DNA of 64,000 bases from Streptomyces sp. HmicA12 (GTDB lineage Bacteria > Actinomycetota > Actinomycetes > Streptomycetales > Streptomycetaceae): positions 274,549-338,548 of the forward strand of contig NZ_KB891820.1 in NCBI RefSeq assembly GCF_000373565.1, given 5' to 3'. Under the pieces are notes generated by a model. It was not told where the DNA came from. It made no database searches and saw nothing but the letters and a program-made list of their open reading frames with translations. Position numbers and translations under genes: made by a program. Within the stretch, counting starts at the first letter, position 1; each line of letters begins with the position of its first letter. Shown here piece by piece: positions 43,005 through 51,847 of this stretch.

Positions 43005-43442
43005 ATGACGAACCTCGTCGCCGCCGCCTTCACCTCCACCGACGCCCCCGCCCGCTCCCGGCGCGCCCGGATCGCGCTGCGCACGACCGCGATCGTGCTC
43101 GCGGCGTTCTTCGGCATCGCGAGCGGAGCGCCCAAGCTCTTCGCCGCCCCCGCCGCGGTAGAGGCGTTCGACTCCATCGGGTGGGGTGCGCCGGGGATGT
43201 ACGCGATCGGCCTGCTCGAACTGGCCGGGGCCATCGGCCTGTTGGTGCCGGTACTCTCCGGTCTCGCGCCGATCGGGCTGAGCGCGCTCATGGTCGGCGC
43301 CTTCGCGATGCAGGTCGTCGCCTTCGGCGGGGAGAACGCGGCGACGCCGCTGATCCTCCTCGTGCCCCTCGTCGTCCTGGCCCGGGCGCACCGCGGGCGC
43401 AACCGGGAGCTGGCCGCGCTGCTGCTGCGACGTGGCGCCTGA
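43005..43442 (+). CDS. DoxX-family membrane protein
   Basis: A 145-residue protein with four membrane helices: IALRTTAIVLAAFFGIASG, MYAIGLLELAGAIGLLVPV, IGLSALMVGAFAMQVVAF and PLILLVPLVVLARAH. The pattern SGAPKLFAAPAAVEAFDSIGW after helix 1 is typical of DoxX-like (DoxX_2) proteins, where residues around KL are conserved. Relatives relate to the DoxD subunit of thiosulfate:quinone oxidoreductase and to oxidative-stress complexes, but many have unknown roles. CAGGAGA precedes the ATG at 43005. Confidence 0.83.
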   Translation: MTNLVAAAFTSTDAPARSRRARIALRTTAIVLAAFFGIASGAPKLFAAPAAVEAFDSIGWGAPGMYAIGLLELAGAIGLLVPVLSGLAPIGLSALMVGAFAMQVVAFGGENAATPLILLVPLVVLARAHRGRNRELAALLLRRGA

Positions 43443-43459
43443 AGGTGCGTGGTCCGTGA

Positions 43460-43510
43460 ACAGCCTTGTCGCCGGGGCCCATGGGAAGTGGGCCCCGGCG
43501 TCAAGGCTGT
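43460..43510. terminator. Bidirectional terminator between convergent genes
   Basis: Outer arms ACAGCCTTG/CAAGGCTGT and inner arms GCCGGGGCCCA/TGGGCCCCGGC, separated by a two-base mismatch, form a 51-base hairpin between the DoxX and S4-domain genes. Confidence 0.8.
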
Positions 43511-43525
43511 CCTCGTTCGGGTCGG

Positions 43526-44014
43526 TCAGTCCTGCTCCGGCTCCGCCCCGGGCCCCTGCCCGAAGACGCCGCGCAGCCGCTCCAGTTCCCGCCGGTCCCG
43601 CTTGGTGGGCCGGCCCGTACCGCGGTCGCGGACGCCGACCGGCGCCACGACCCCGCGCGGCGGAGGCGGCGGCGAGTTGTCGACGTAGGCCTCGACGGCG
43701 ACCGGCGCGCCGACCCGCTTGCGGATCAGCCGCTTCACCACGACCACGCGCTCCCGGAGCCCGGGCTGGCGCAGCCGCACCTCGTCGCCGACCCGCAGCG
43801 CGTGCGCCGGCTTCACGCTCGTCCCGTTGACCTTGACGTGTCCGCCCTTGCAGGCCGCCGCGCCCGCCGAGCGTGTCTTGACCAGGCGTACGGCCCAGAC
43901 CCAGCTGTCGACGCGCACGCTCTCGCCGCCCGCGGGGGCGGCCGCCCGTGCCGCGTCCGCCGGGTTCTTCGCCGTCCCGGATGCCTGCGGTGTCTGCGAT
44001 GTCTCCGCTGCCAT
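43526..44014 (-). CDS. S4-domain RNA-binding protein (Hsp15-like)
   Basis: A 162-residue protein with an S4 domain at about residues 34-95 (VRVDSWVWAVRLVKTRSAGAA, HVKVNGTSVKPAHALRVGDEVR), the same arrangement as E. coli Hsp15, which binds free 50S subunits carrying stalled peptidyl-tRNA. The C-terminal tail has a proline run and many Arg/Lys residues. The Ala/Thr-rich N-terminal 30 residues are probably disordered. It stands alone, divergent from the M20 peptidase gene. Confidence 0.88.
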   Translation of the reverse strand: MAAETSQTPQASGTAKNPADAARAAAPAGGESVRVDSWVWAVRLVKTRSAGAAACKGGHVKVNGTSVKPAHALRVGDEVRLRQPGLRERVVVVKRLIRKRVGAPVAVEAYVDNSPPPPPRGVVAPVGVRDRGTGRPTKRDRRELERLRGVFGQGPGAEPEQD

Positions 44015-44141
44015 GGGTCGACCTTAATGCCGTTGCCCGAGTCGTTGCCGCCCCGTCGGCGAGCCCCGGACGAACCGCCCCGCCCCGACGCGGATAATCC
44101 GGGCGAACCGCACATACACCACAGTGAGGGGCGCGTACGTC

Positions 44142-45536
44142 ATGGCAGACCTGCTGGACCCGCAAGACCCGCAGGCGGAAGTCGACCGGCTGATGGACGG
44201 ACTGAGAGCCGACCTGGAGCGGCTCGCCGCCATCCCGTCGATCGCCTTCCCCGGCTTCCCGGCCGCTCCGGTGCACGAGGCCCACGACCTGCTCGTCGGC
44301 CTGCTGCGCGACGCCGGGGTCGACCGCATCGAGCGCATCGACCTGCCCGACACCGCCCCGGTGATCTTCGGTGAGATCCCGCCGCCCACCCCGGACGCGC
44401 CCACCGTTCTGCTCTACTCGCACTACGACGTGCAGCCGCCCGGCGACGAGAGCCTGTGGGAATCGCCGCCGTTCGAGCCGACGCCCGTCCAGGAAGCAGG
44501 GGGCGGCCTGCGGGCGCGCGGCATCGCCGACGACAAGTCCAACGTCATCGCGCACCTGGGCATGCTCCGGGCCTTCGACGGCCGCCCACCGGTCGGCGTC
44601 AAGATCGTCTTCGAGGGGCAGGAGGAGTACGGCAGCCCCTTCGACACCTATCCGCCCACCGACCCGGAGCGGTTCGCCTGCGACGCCATGGTCATCGCCG
44701 ACCTCGGCAACCTGCGCCCCGGCACCCCCACCCTCACCACGGGCCTGCGCGGCGCCGCCGAGGTCGTGGTCGAGGTCCGCACTCTCCAGGAGCCGCGCCA
44801 CAGCGGGGAGTTCGGCGGCGCCGCCCCCGACGCGCTGCTCGTCCTGCTCAAGGCCCTCGCGACCCTGCACGACGTCCACGGAGACGTCGCCGTCGAGGGC
44901 CTGCGCCGCGACGAATGGACCGGCGCCGGTTACACGGAGGACGAGTTCCGCGACCTCGCCGGCATCGAGGCCGGCCTCCCGCTCCTCGGCAGCGGCACGC
45001 TCGGCGAGCGCCTGTGGAGCGGCCCCGCGATCACCGTCATCGGCCTCGACGCGCCGAGCGTGGACCACGCCGCGTCCGCCGTGGTCCCGTACGCCCGCGC
45101 CAAGCTCAACCTCCGCTTCCACCCGCGCCAGGACCCGCACGAGGCCCAGGCCGCCCTGGTCGACCACCTCCGCGCGCTCAAGCCCTTCGGCGTCCCGCTC
45201 ACCGTCACCCCCGGCGACACCGGACCCGGCTACGAGGCGGCGACCGAAGGGCCCGCCTACCGTGCCGCCCGCGCCGCGCTCGCCGAGGCCTGGGGCACCG
45301 ACGCCTCGTACATCGCGACCGGCGGCTCCATCCCGCTGGTCAACGGACTCGCGCAGGCCGCCCCGAACGCCGAGGTGCTGCTCTTCGGCGCCCAGGACAA
45401 CCAGTGCAACCTGCACGCCCCGAACGAACGCGTCCTGTTCTCCGAACTGCGCGCCACGGTCGTCGCGATGTGCGCGTTCGTGCGCGCGTACGCGGCGGAC
45501 TTCAAGCCCGGCGACAAGGACAGGGGCGAGGCATGA
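44142..45536 (+). CDS. M20-family dipeptidase
   Basis: A 464-residue zinc peptidase of the M20 CNDP/dapE-like group. The di-zinc site is visible: SHYDVQP near residue 91 (His, Asp), RGIADDKSN near 125 (bridging Asp), EGQEEYGS near 157 (catalytic Glu-Glu), ADLGN near 187 and NLHAPNE near 430. The lid domain has EPRHSGEFGGAAPDA. These enzymes split dipeptides and N-acyl amino acids in the cytoplasm. The ATG at 44142 was preferred to a GTG at 44124. Its stop overlaps the ATG of a YfcC-type transporter, so uptake and hydrolysis of a peptide-like substrate are probably linked. Confidence 0.9.
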   Translation: MADLLDPQDPQAEVDRLMDGLRADLERLAAIPSIAFPGFPAAPVHEAHDLLVGLLRDAGVDRIERIDLPDTAPVIFGEIPPPTPDAPTVLLYSHYDVQPPGDESLWESPPFEPTPVQEAGGGLRARGIADDKSNVIAHLGMLRAFDGRPPVGVKIVFEGQEEYGSPFDTYPPTDPERFACDAMVIADLGNLRPGTPTLTTGLRGAAEVVVEVRTLQEPRHSGEFGGAAPDALLVLLKALATLHDVHGDVAVEGLRRDEWTGAGYTEDEFRDLAGIEAGLPLLGSGTLGERLWSGPAITVIGLDAPSVDHAASAVVPYARAKLNLRFHPRQDPHEAQAALVDHLRALKPFGVPLTVTPGDTGPGYEAATEGPAYRAARAALAEAWGTDASYIATGGSIPLVNGLAQAAPNAEVLLFGAQDNQCNLHAPNERVLFSELRATVVAMCAFVRAYAADFKPGDKDRGEA

Positions 45537-47059
45537 CGACGACCGCCCCCACGGGCGACCAAGAGCCGCCCACCAAGCGCAGGTTCACCTTCCCGAGCGC
45601 CCTCACCGTCCTCGCCGTCGTCACCGTCGCGGTCTGGCTGCTCGCCTTCCTGATCCCCTCCGGCCAGTACAACCGCAACGGCGACGGCGCCCCGGTCGAG
45701 GGCACGTACCACCGCGTCCCGTCCGGCCAGTCCTTCGTCGACCGCCTCAACGACCTGTTCCTCTCCCCGGTCAACGGCCTCTACGGCATCCAGGACCCCA
45801 AGACCTCCCTCGTCGGACCCGACAACTCCGGTGATCTGTACGGCAGCGCGGGCGTCTTCCTCTTCGTGCTCGCCATCGGCGCGTTCATCACCGTCGTCTT
45901 CGCGACCGGAGCCCTCGACCGCGGCATCGGCCGCCTCGCCCACCGGCTGCGCGACCGCGGGGCGCTGCTCATCGCGGGCGTCATGGTCGTCTTCTCGGTG
46001 CTCGGCACCGTCGAGGGCTTCGCCGAGGAGACGCTCGGCTTCTACGGCCTGATCGTGCCGCTGATGCTGGCGCTCGGCTACGACCGGATGACGGCGGTCG
46101 GCGCGATCATCCTCGGCGCGGGCATCGGCGTGCTGTGCTCGACCGTGAACCCGTTCGCGACCGGGGTCGCCTCGTCCGCGGCCGACATCTCCCTCGGCGA
46201 CGGCATCGTGCTCCGGTTCGTCATGTGGGTGGTGCTGACGGCGGTGACGGTCGCGTACGTCATCCGGTACGCGAAGCGCGTACAGAGGAATCCGGAGCGC
46301 TCCCTGTCCGGGTTCCTGCCCGGCGACCGCGAGACGTCCGACGCCGCCTCCGGCGCCGAGGTGCCCGAACTCACCGGGCTCCACAAGGCGGTGCTCATCG
46401 GCACGGCACTCGTCTTCGCCTTCATGATCTTCTCGGTCGTGCCCTGGGCCAGCGCGCTCACCGGCGACGCGGACGCGACCCCGTACGGCTTCGAACTCGA
46501 CTGGTCCTTCCCGCAGTTGGCGGCGCTGTTCCTGTGCGCGGCCGTGCTGCTCGGGCTCGTGGGCCGGATGGGCGAGCAGAAGCTCAGCTCGACGATCATC
46601 CAGGGCGCCGCCGACTTCGTGTCGCCCGCGCTCGTCATCCTGCTCGCCCGCGGCGTCACCGTGATCATGAACAACTCGAAGATCACGGACACGGTGCTGC
46701 ACGCCATCGAGGGCGTCGTCGAGGGCACCTCCTCCGCCATCTTCGCGATCATCGTCTTCGTCGTGAACCTGCCGCTCGCCTTCCTCATCCCGTCCACCTC
46801 CGGGCACGCGACCCTCGCCATGCCGATCCTCGCGCCGCTCGCCGACTTCGCGGGCGTCTCGCGGGCCGTCGTCGTCACCGCGTGGGAGGCGGCCAGCGGC
46901 TGGATGAACCTCTGGGTGCCCACGACCGCCGTCACCATCGGCGGCGTGGCCCTCGCCAAGGTCGGCTACGACAAGTACCTGCGGTTCGTCTGGCCGCTGC
47001 TGGCACTGCTCTTCATCCTGATCTGCGCGTTCGTCGCGCTGGGGGCGGCCTTCACGTGA
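45533..47059 (+). CDS. YfcC-family (DcuC/ArcD-like) membrane transporter
   Basis: A 508-residue polytopic membrane protein of the YfcC/DcuC group, with about 12 helices. Landmarks are FTFPSALTVLAVVTVAVWLL at the first helix, LIPSGQYNRNGDG after it, GTVEGFAEETLGFYGLIVPL and the C-terminal IPSTSGHATLAMPILAPLAD, where family members have a substrate-binding hairpin. YfcC relatives move amino acids, ornithine/arginine or dicarboxylates; substrate unknown here. The ATG overlaps the M20 dipeptidase stop (ATGA), a strong sign of coupled synthesis; amino-acid or dipeptide transport is the natural guess. Confidence 0.85.
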   Translation: MTTTAPTGDQEPPTKRRFTFPSALTVLAVVTVAVWLLAFLIPSGQYNRNGDGAPVEGTYHRVPSGQSFVDRLNDLFLSPVNGLYGIQDPKTSLVGPDNSGDLYGSAGVFLFVLAIGAFITVVFATGALDRGIGRLAHRLRDRGALLIAGVMVVFSVLGTVEGFAEETLGFYGLIVPLMLALGYDRMTAVGAIILGAGIGVLCSTVNPFATGVASSAADISLGDGIVLRFVMWVVLTAVTVAYVIRYAKRVQRNPERSLSGFLPGDRETSDAASGAEVPELTGLHKAVLIGTALVFAFMIFSVVPWASALTGDADATPYGFELDWSFPQLAALFLCAAVLLGLVGRMGEQKLSSTIIQGAADFVSPALVILLARGVTVIMNNSKITDTVLHAIEGVVEGTSSAIFAIIVFVVNLPLAFLIPSTSGHATLAMPILAPLADFAGVSRAVVVTAWEAASGWMNLWVPTTAVTIGGVALAKVGYDKYLRFVWPLLALLFILICAFVALGAAFT

Positions 47060-47146
47060 CGCCCGAGCGGTGAGCCCCTGACGTGGCCGGCATGGACACA
47101 CTCGGGGAACCCGACGAGCGGATCACCCGCTGCCGCCCCCGCCCCC

Positions 47147-47213
47147 GGCCCGGCCTCTCCTGATCTGCTGCCCGTTCACCGGAACGGAGCAGCAGATCAG
47201 GAGAGGCCGGGCC
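47147..47213. repeat. 25-bp perfect inverted repeat with extended inner stem
   Basis: Arms 47147-47171 and 47189-47213 are exact reverse complements. Inside them CCGTTC (47172-47177) pairs with GAACGG (47182-47187) around the tetraloop ACCG, with one bulged A at 47188. The 31-bp stem ends 14 bases before the Shine-Dalgarno sequence of the transporter gene. It can end the upstream operon or fold in the leader of the downstream one. Confidence 0.85.
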
Positions 47214-47239
47214 GGTCTTCCTAGCGTGAAGGAGTGACG

Positions 47240-48451
47240 ATGCCTACGACTCCTCCGACGCCCGCGCCGGCGCAGCACGCCAAGCCTCCGGCCGCTGCCT
47301 ATCGCAACCTCGTCGTGGCCACGGTGGGATTCGCCCTCACCTTCTGGGCCTGGAACCTGATCGCGCCCCTGGCCGGCGTCTTCGGCTCCGATCTGAACCT
47401 CAGCTCGTTCGCCCAGTCGTTCCTCGTCGCGGTGCCCGTGCTCGTGGGCTCGCTCGGCCGCATCCCGGTCGGCGCGCTCACCGACCGGTACGGCGCACGG
47501 CTGCTGTTCCCGCTGATCTCGGCGCTGACGATCATCCCCGTACTGCTGGTGATCCCGGCCCGGCACAACTTCCTCGCGATGATCCTCGTGGGCTTCCTGC
47601 TCGGCCTCGGCGGCACCACCTTCGCCATCGGCATCCCGCTGGTGAACTCCTGGTTCCCGCCCGCGCACCGGGGCCTGGCGCTCGGCGTCTTCGGCATGGG
47701 CATGGGCGGCGTCGCCCTCTCCGGCTACTTCACGCCGCGCATCGCCAAGCACGGCGAGAACCTGCCGTTCATCGTCGTCGCCGTCGCGCTCGCCGCGTAC
47801 GCGGTCCTCGCGGCCGTCCTGATCACCGATCACCCGGACCGCAAGATCCCCACGACGTCGCTCGGCAAGCGTCTCGGCGCGGCCGGAAAACTCCGCGTGA
47901 CCTGGGAACTCTCGGCCCTGTACGCGATCGGCTTCGGCGGCATCGTCGCCTTCGGCGTGTACCTGCCCACGTACCTGAAGACCTGGTACGAGCTCAGCCC
48001 CACGGAGGCCGGCACCAAGGCGGCGGGCTTCGCGCTCGTCACCGTCATCTTCCGCCCCATCGGCGGCTGGCTCTCCGACCGCATCCATCCGGCCGTCGTC
48101 ACCGCGTGCGCGCTCGCCGTCGTCGCCGTGTTCGCGATCCTCCAGGCCTTCGACCCGCAGCTGAGCCCCATGGGCACGATCTGCTTCCTGCTGATGGCGG
48201 CGGGCCTCGGCACCGCGAGCGGCTCCGTCTTCGCCCTCGTCTCGCAGGTCACCCCGCAGCCCCAGGTCGGCTCCGTGACCGGCATCGTCGGCGCGATGGG
48301 CGGCCTCGGCGGCTTCGTCCCGCCGCTCGTCATGGGCGCCATCTACAGCGCCAAGGGCTCGTACTCGATCGGCTTCATGCTCCTGTCCGACCTGGCGCTC
48401 GCCGGGTGCGTGTACGCGTACGGGCGGATGCGGACCATCAAGGCGGACTGA
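47240..48451 (+). CDS. NarK-like major facilitator transporter (NNP family)
   Basis: A 403-residue 12-helix MFS protein. The nitrate/nitrite-porter look is clear in RNLVVATVGFALTFWAWNLI, GALTDRYGARLLFPLISAL, the glycine-rich signature helices GLGGTTFAIGIPLVNSWFPP and GVFGMGMGGVALSGYF, and FRPIGGWLSDR. In NNP transporters these Gly-rich helices line the nitrate path. GAAGGAG is spaced for the ATG at 47240. Nitrate/nitrite transport is the best guess, although no nitrate reductase genes are in the window. Confidence 0.85.
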   Translation: MPTTPPTPAPAQHAKPPAAAYRNLVVATVGFALTFWAWNLIAPLAGVFGSDLNLSSFAQSFLVAVPVLVGSLGRIPVGALTDRYGARLLFPLISALTIIPVLLVIPARHNFLAMILVGFLLGLGGTTFAIGIPLVNSWFPPAHRGLALGVFGMGMGGVALSGYFTPRIAKHGENLPFIVVAVALAAYAVLAAVLITDHPDRKIPTTSLGKRLGAAGKLRVTWELSALYAIGFGGIVAFGVYLPTYLKTWYELSPTEAGTKAAGFALVTVIFRPIGGWLSDRIHPAVVTACALAVVAVFAILQAFDPQLSPMGTICFLLMAAGLGTASGSVFALVSQVTPQPQVGSVTGIVGAMGGLGGFVPPLVMGAIYSAKGSYSIGFMLLSDLALAGCVYAYGRMRTIKAD

Positions 48452-48464
48452 GCCCCTACGGCCC

Positions 48465-48470
48465 TAGGCT
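48465..48470 (+). promoter_or_regulatory. Candidate leaderless -10 hexamer TAGGCT
   Basis: TAGGCT ends six bases before the ATG at 48477, in a context (CCCTAGGCTCG) shared with the pyk start. No Shine-Dalgarno sequence is present; the -35 is weak and would fall on the stop region of the preceding gene. Confidence 0.4.
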
Positions 48471-48476
48471 CGCCCG

Positions 48477-49427
48477 ATGCCCCTGTACCCGGACATCGAA
48501 CCGTACGACCAAGGCCTGCTCGACGTCGGCGACGGCAACCGCGTCCACTGGGAGACCTGCGGCAACCCGCACGGCGAGCCCGCACTCGTGCTGCACGGCG
48601 GACCGGGATCGGGCGCGGGGCCCTTCTACCGGCGCTGGTTCGACCCCGCGCGCTACCGCATCGTCCTGCTCGACCAGCGCGGCGCGGGCCGCTCGACCCC
48701 GCCGGCGGCCGCGTACGCGACGGACATGAGCGTCAACACGATCCCGCACCTCATCGCCGACCTGGAGCTGCTGCGCGCGCACCTCGGCATCGAACGGTGG
48801 CTGGTGGCGGGGCTCTCCTTCGGCTCGGTCCTCGGCCTGCGGTACGCGCAGACGCACCCCGGCGCCGTGACCGGACTGGTCCTCACCGGCCTGGCCACCG
48901 GCAGCCGGGAAGAGGTGCGCACCATGATGCGCGGGCTCGGCAAGGTGTTCCCCGAGGCGCACGCGGCGTTCGTCGCGGGCGTCCCCGAGGCGGACCGGGA
49001 CGGCGACCTCGCGGCCGCGTACAACAGGCTCCTGGAGTCTCCCGACCCCGAGGCGCGGGAGCGGGCCGCGCTCGCCTGGACCGACTGGGAGACGGCCATG
49101 GCCTCGCTGCCGCCCCGCTCCGTCGGCCGCTACCAGGACCCCGTCTTCCGCTACGGTTTCGCGCGCACCGTCACCCACTACTGGTCGCGGGACCACTTCC
49201 TCGGCGGTCCCGAGACGGTGCTGCGCGACCTGCCGCGGCTCAAGGGGATCCCGGGCGTGCTGGTGCAGGGGACGCTCGACCTGAACAACCTCATCGGCAT
49301 CCCGTGGCGCATCGCGCGGGCCTGGCCGGACGCGGAGCTCGTGATGGTGGACCAGGCGGGGCACGACGCGGGAGCCGCGGGGATCGTGGACCAACTGGTC
49401 GCGGCCACCGACCGGTTCGGCACCTGA
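48477..49427 (+). CDS. pip: Proline iminopeptidase (S33 family)
   Basis: A 316-residue alpha/beta-hydrolase of the prolyl aminopeptidase family, releasing N-terminal proline from peptides. It starts LYPDIEPYDQGLLDVGDGN, as is usual for the family. HGGPGSGAG forms the oxyanion region near residue 41, LDQRGAGRSTP follows, the nucleophile Ser is in GLSFGS near residue 117 (family GGSWG), the Asp in LVQGTLDLNNLIG near 263 and the His in DQAGHDAG near 292. It probably has its own leaderless promoter directly behind the transporter gene. Confidence 0.92.
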   Translation: MPLYPDIEPYDQGLLDVGDGNRVHWETCGNPHGEPALVLHGGPGSGAGPFYRRWFDPARYRIVLLDQRGAGRSTPPAAAYATDMSVNTIPHLIADLELLRAHLGIERWLVAGLSFGSVLGLRYAQTHPGAVTGLVLTGLATGSREEVRTMMRGLGKVFPEAHAAFVAGVPEADRDGDLAAAYNRLLESPDPEARERAALAWTDWETAMASLPPRSVGRYQDPVFRYGFARTVTHYWSRDHFLGGPETVLRDLPRLKGIPGVLVQGTLDLNNLIGIPWRIARAWPDAELVMVDQAGHDAGAAGIVDQLVAATDRFGT

Positions 49428-49443
49428 CGCGCCCCGGGAGGGA

Positions 49444-50121
49444 CTACGGGCGCTCCTCGTCACCGAAGAGGTGCCGCACGGTTGAGCGGTAGTTGGTGCG
49501 TACGTGGTCCAGCGCCACCGCCCGCGCCCGCTCCGCGTCCCCCGCGGCCACGGCGTCGTACAACTCCCGGTGCTCGGCGAGCTGTTGAGGCCACTCCTCG
49601 TTGCGCCGGGTGAGCCAGCGCAGCCGTCCGGCGACCGGCTGCATCACGGTGACGAGGAGAGCGTTCCCCGAGAGCGCCAGCAACTGGTCATGGAAGCGGG
49701 AGTTGACGTCGGTGAGGGTCTCGGCGTCGTTCTCGCGGGTCGCCTCGGCGGCGCGGTCGAGCAGCTCGGCCGGCCGAACCAGCTCCTCCCGGGTCGCCCG
49801 ACCGGCGGCGAGCCCGGCCGCGTACACCTCCAACGCCTCGCGCAGCTCGAAGAGTTCGGCGACGTCGGTGCGGGTGAGGGTGCGAACGACGGCGCGGCGC
49901 GGCGTCTCGAAGGTGACGAACCCCTCGGCGACCAGCGCCCGCACGGCCTCGCGCACCGGCACCCGTGACACCCCGAACCGCTCGGCGAGCTCCCGCTCGA
50001 CCAGCCGGTCGCCGGGCCGCAGCCGACCGCCGATGACGTCCTGCCGCAGCGTGCCGAGCACACGCTCGCGCACCGCGCCCAGCGGCTCGGTCGGTCCAGC
50101 ACTCAGGTCGGCCGTCGTCAT
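49444..50121 (-). CDS. GntR-family regulator, FadR subgroup
   Basis: A 225-residue regulator. The N-terminal winged helix (VLGTLRQDVIGGRLRPGDRLVERELAERFGVSRVPVREAVRALVAEGFV) is followed by an all-helical FCD ligand-binding domain (ELFELREALEVYAAGLAA, NSRFHDQLLALSGN, EHRELYDAVAAGDAERA) with metal-ligand-type Asp/His positions. It is divergent from the NCS1 permease gene, and an ideal GntR palindrome lies between them. It most likely represses the permease until the transported base or a catabolite binds. Confidence 0.92.
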   Translation of the reverse strand: MTTADLSAGPTEPLGAVRERVLGTLRQDVIGGRLRPGDRLVERELAERFGVSRVPVREAVRALVAEGFVTFETPRRAVVRTLTRTDVAELFELREALEVYAAGLAAGRATREELVRPAELLDRAAEATRENDAETLTDVNSRFHDQLLALSGNALLVTVMQPVAGRLRWLTRRNEEWPQQLAEHRELYDAVAAGDAERARAVALDHVRTNYRSTVRHLFGDEERP

Positions 50122-50215
50122 GCCCCCATTTTCACCGATCGGCGCCGCGGTGATTTACCGAGCCGTAACTGCAGGGACATTGCGGGGAGTTGCCGAGCGC
50201 GGGAGCATGACGGCG

Positions 50216-50231
50216 CTTTGGTATACCAAAG
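50216..50231. promoter_or_regulatory. GntR operator palindrome
   Basis: CTTTGGTATACCAAAG is a perfect 16-bp palindrome centred on TATA with the spacing of FadR/GntR-type operators (TGGTATACCA). It lies 95 bases before the GntR gene start and 25 bases before the permease ATG, where it would block the permease message. Confidence 0.8.
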
Positions 50232-50256
50232 ACGTCCAGGGATCCAGGAGGCTCTC

Positions 50257-51732
50257 ATGTCCGTGGCCGAACCGGTGAAGGCGTCGCCGTGGGGCGGCGG
50301 TGACTTCGTCCCCGACCCCCGTCTGGTCAACGAGGACCTCGCCCCGGCGGGCGAGGGCGCACGCACATGGAAGGTCTACGACCTCTTCGCCCTGTGGATG
50401 TCCGACGTCCACAACCTGGGCAACTACACCTTCGCGGCGGGCCTGTTGGTGCTCGGTCTCAACGCCTGGCAGATCTTCACGGCCCTGCTCATCGGCTTCG
50501 TCGTCATCTACGCCGGCTGCAACGCGATGGGCCGTATCGGCCAGCGCCACGGCGTCCCGTTCCCGGTGGTCAGCAGGATCGGCTTCGGGGTCTGGGGCGC
50601 GAACATCCCGGCTCTCGTCCGCGCCGTGATCGCCATCATGTGGTACGGCATCCAGACCTACCTGGCGTCGGTCGCGGTGAACGTGATGATGCTCGCGGCG
50701 TTCCCGGGCGTGGAGTCGTGGACCCGTCACTCCTTCCTGGGTCTGCACGCCCTGGGCTGGGCGTCCTTCCTGACCCTCTGGCTGGTGCAGTTCCTGATCA
50801 TCACGCAGGGCATGGAGTCGGTCCGCAAGTTCCAGGACTTCTGCGGCCCGGCGATCTGGGTGGTGATGATCGCGCTGGCGGTCTGGATCTGGGCGAAGGC
50901 CGGCTGGACCATCTCCCTCACGACGACACCGCACCCGGTCTCGACGGGCGAACAGTTCAGGCAGTGGTTCGGCGCGATAGGCCTGATCCTGGCGACGTAC
51001 GGCACGCTGATGCTCAACTTCTGCGACTTCTCGCGCTTCGCGCCCGACTACAGGACGGTGCGGCGCGGCAACTTCTGGGGCCTGCCGATCAACTCGACCG
51101 CCTTCGTGGTGCTGTCGGTCGTCGTCACGGCGGGCAGCGTGGAGGTCTTCGGTGAGGCGATCACCGACCCGGCGATGCTGGTGGCGCGGATCGGCAACAC
51201 CTGGGTCCTGATCTTCGGCGCGCTGACCTTCGCGATCGCCACGATGGGCGTCAACATCGTCGCCAACTTCGTCTCTCCGGCCTACGACTTGGCGAACGTC
51301 TGGCCACAGAAGATCACGTTCAAGGTGGGCGGGGCGATCTCGACGGTGGCGGCGCTGGTGGTCACGCCGTGGAACCTGTACTCGAACCCGAACGTCGTCA
51401 ACTACTTCCTGGGCGGACTCGGGGCCTTCCTCGGGCCGCTGTTCGGCATCATCATGCTCGACTACTTCTGGGTGAAGCGTGGCAAGATCGACACGCAGGC
51501 CCTCTTCGACGCGACGCCCGGCTCGCGCTACTACTACCGCCACGGCGTGAACCCGAAGGCGCTCGCGGCGTTCGTCCCGTCGGCGGCGCTGGCCGTGATC
51601 CTGGCCCTGGTCCCGTACTTCGACGACGTGGCGGCCTACTCGTGGTTCATCGGGACGGCGGTGTCGGCCGTCCTGTACGGGGTGATCTGCCGCTCGGAGC
51701 GGATGCTCGACGGCGACGTGGCGGCCGCGTGA
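50257..51732 (+). CDS. NCS1-family nucleobase/hydantoin/allantoin permease
   Basis: A 491-residue NCS1 transporter (cytosine permease, PucI, Mhp1 type) with 12 helices and a LeuT-like fold. NEDLAPAGEGARTWKVYDLFALWMSD and the following LGNYTFAAGLLVLGL match the family N-terminus. FPVVSRIGFGVWGANIPALVRA, the substrate-site region IMWYGIQTYLAS and NFCDFSRFAPDYRTVRRGNFWG are strongly conserved NCS1 blocks. Nearest relatives carry allantoin, hydantoins, uracil or cytosine with Na+ or H+; the substrate is undecided. CCAGGAGG precedes the ATG at 50257. Control by the divergent GntR protein is inferred from the palindrome. Confidence 0.9.
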   Translation: MSVAEPVKASPWGGGDFVPDPRLVNEDLAPAGEGARTWKVYDLFALWMSDVHNLGNYTFAAGLLVLGLNAWQIFTALLIGFVVIYAGCNAMGRIGQRHGVPFPVVSRIGFGVWGANIPALVRAVIAIMWYGIQTYLASVAVNVMMLAAFPGVESWTRHSFLGLHALGWASFLTLWLVQFLIITQGMESVRKFQDFCGPAIWVVMIALAVWIWAKAGWTISLTTTPHPVSTGEQFRQWFGAIGLILATYGTLMLNFCDFSRFAPDYRTVRRGNFWGLPINSTAFVVLSVVVTAGSVEVFGEAITDPAMLVARIGNTWVLIFGALTFAIATMGVNIVANFVSPAYDLANVWPQKITFKVGGAISTVAALVVTPWNLYSNPNVVNYFLGGLGAFLGPLFGIIMLDYFWVKRGKIDTQALFDATPGSRYYYRHGVNPKALAAFVPSAALAVILALVPYFDDVAAYSWFIGTAVSAVLYGVICRSERMLDGDVAAA

Positions 51733-51847
51733 CGGAAGAAGGACGACCGGGCGTGGGGCTCGGACGCGGGGGCCGAACGAGTGCATCCCGGGGTAACCCG
51801 GCTTGTCCCGGCGCCCGTTCGGCAGGCCGGCGACGCATCATCCGGCC

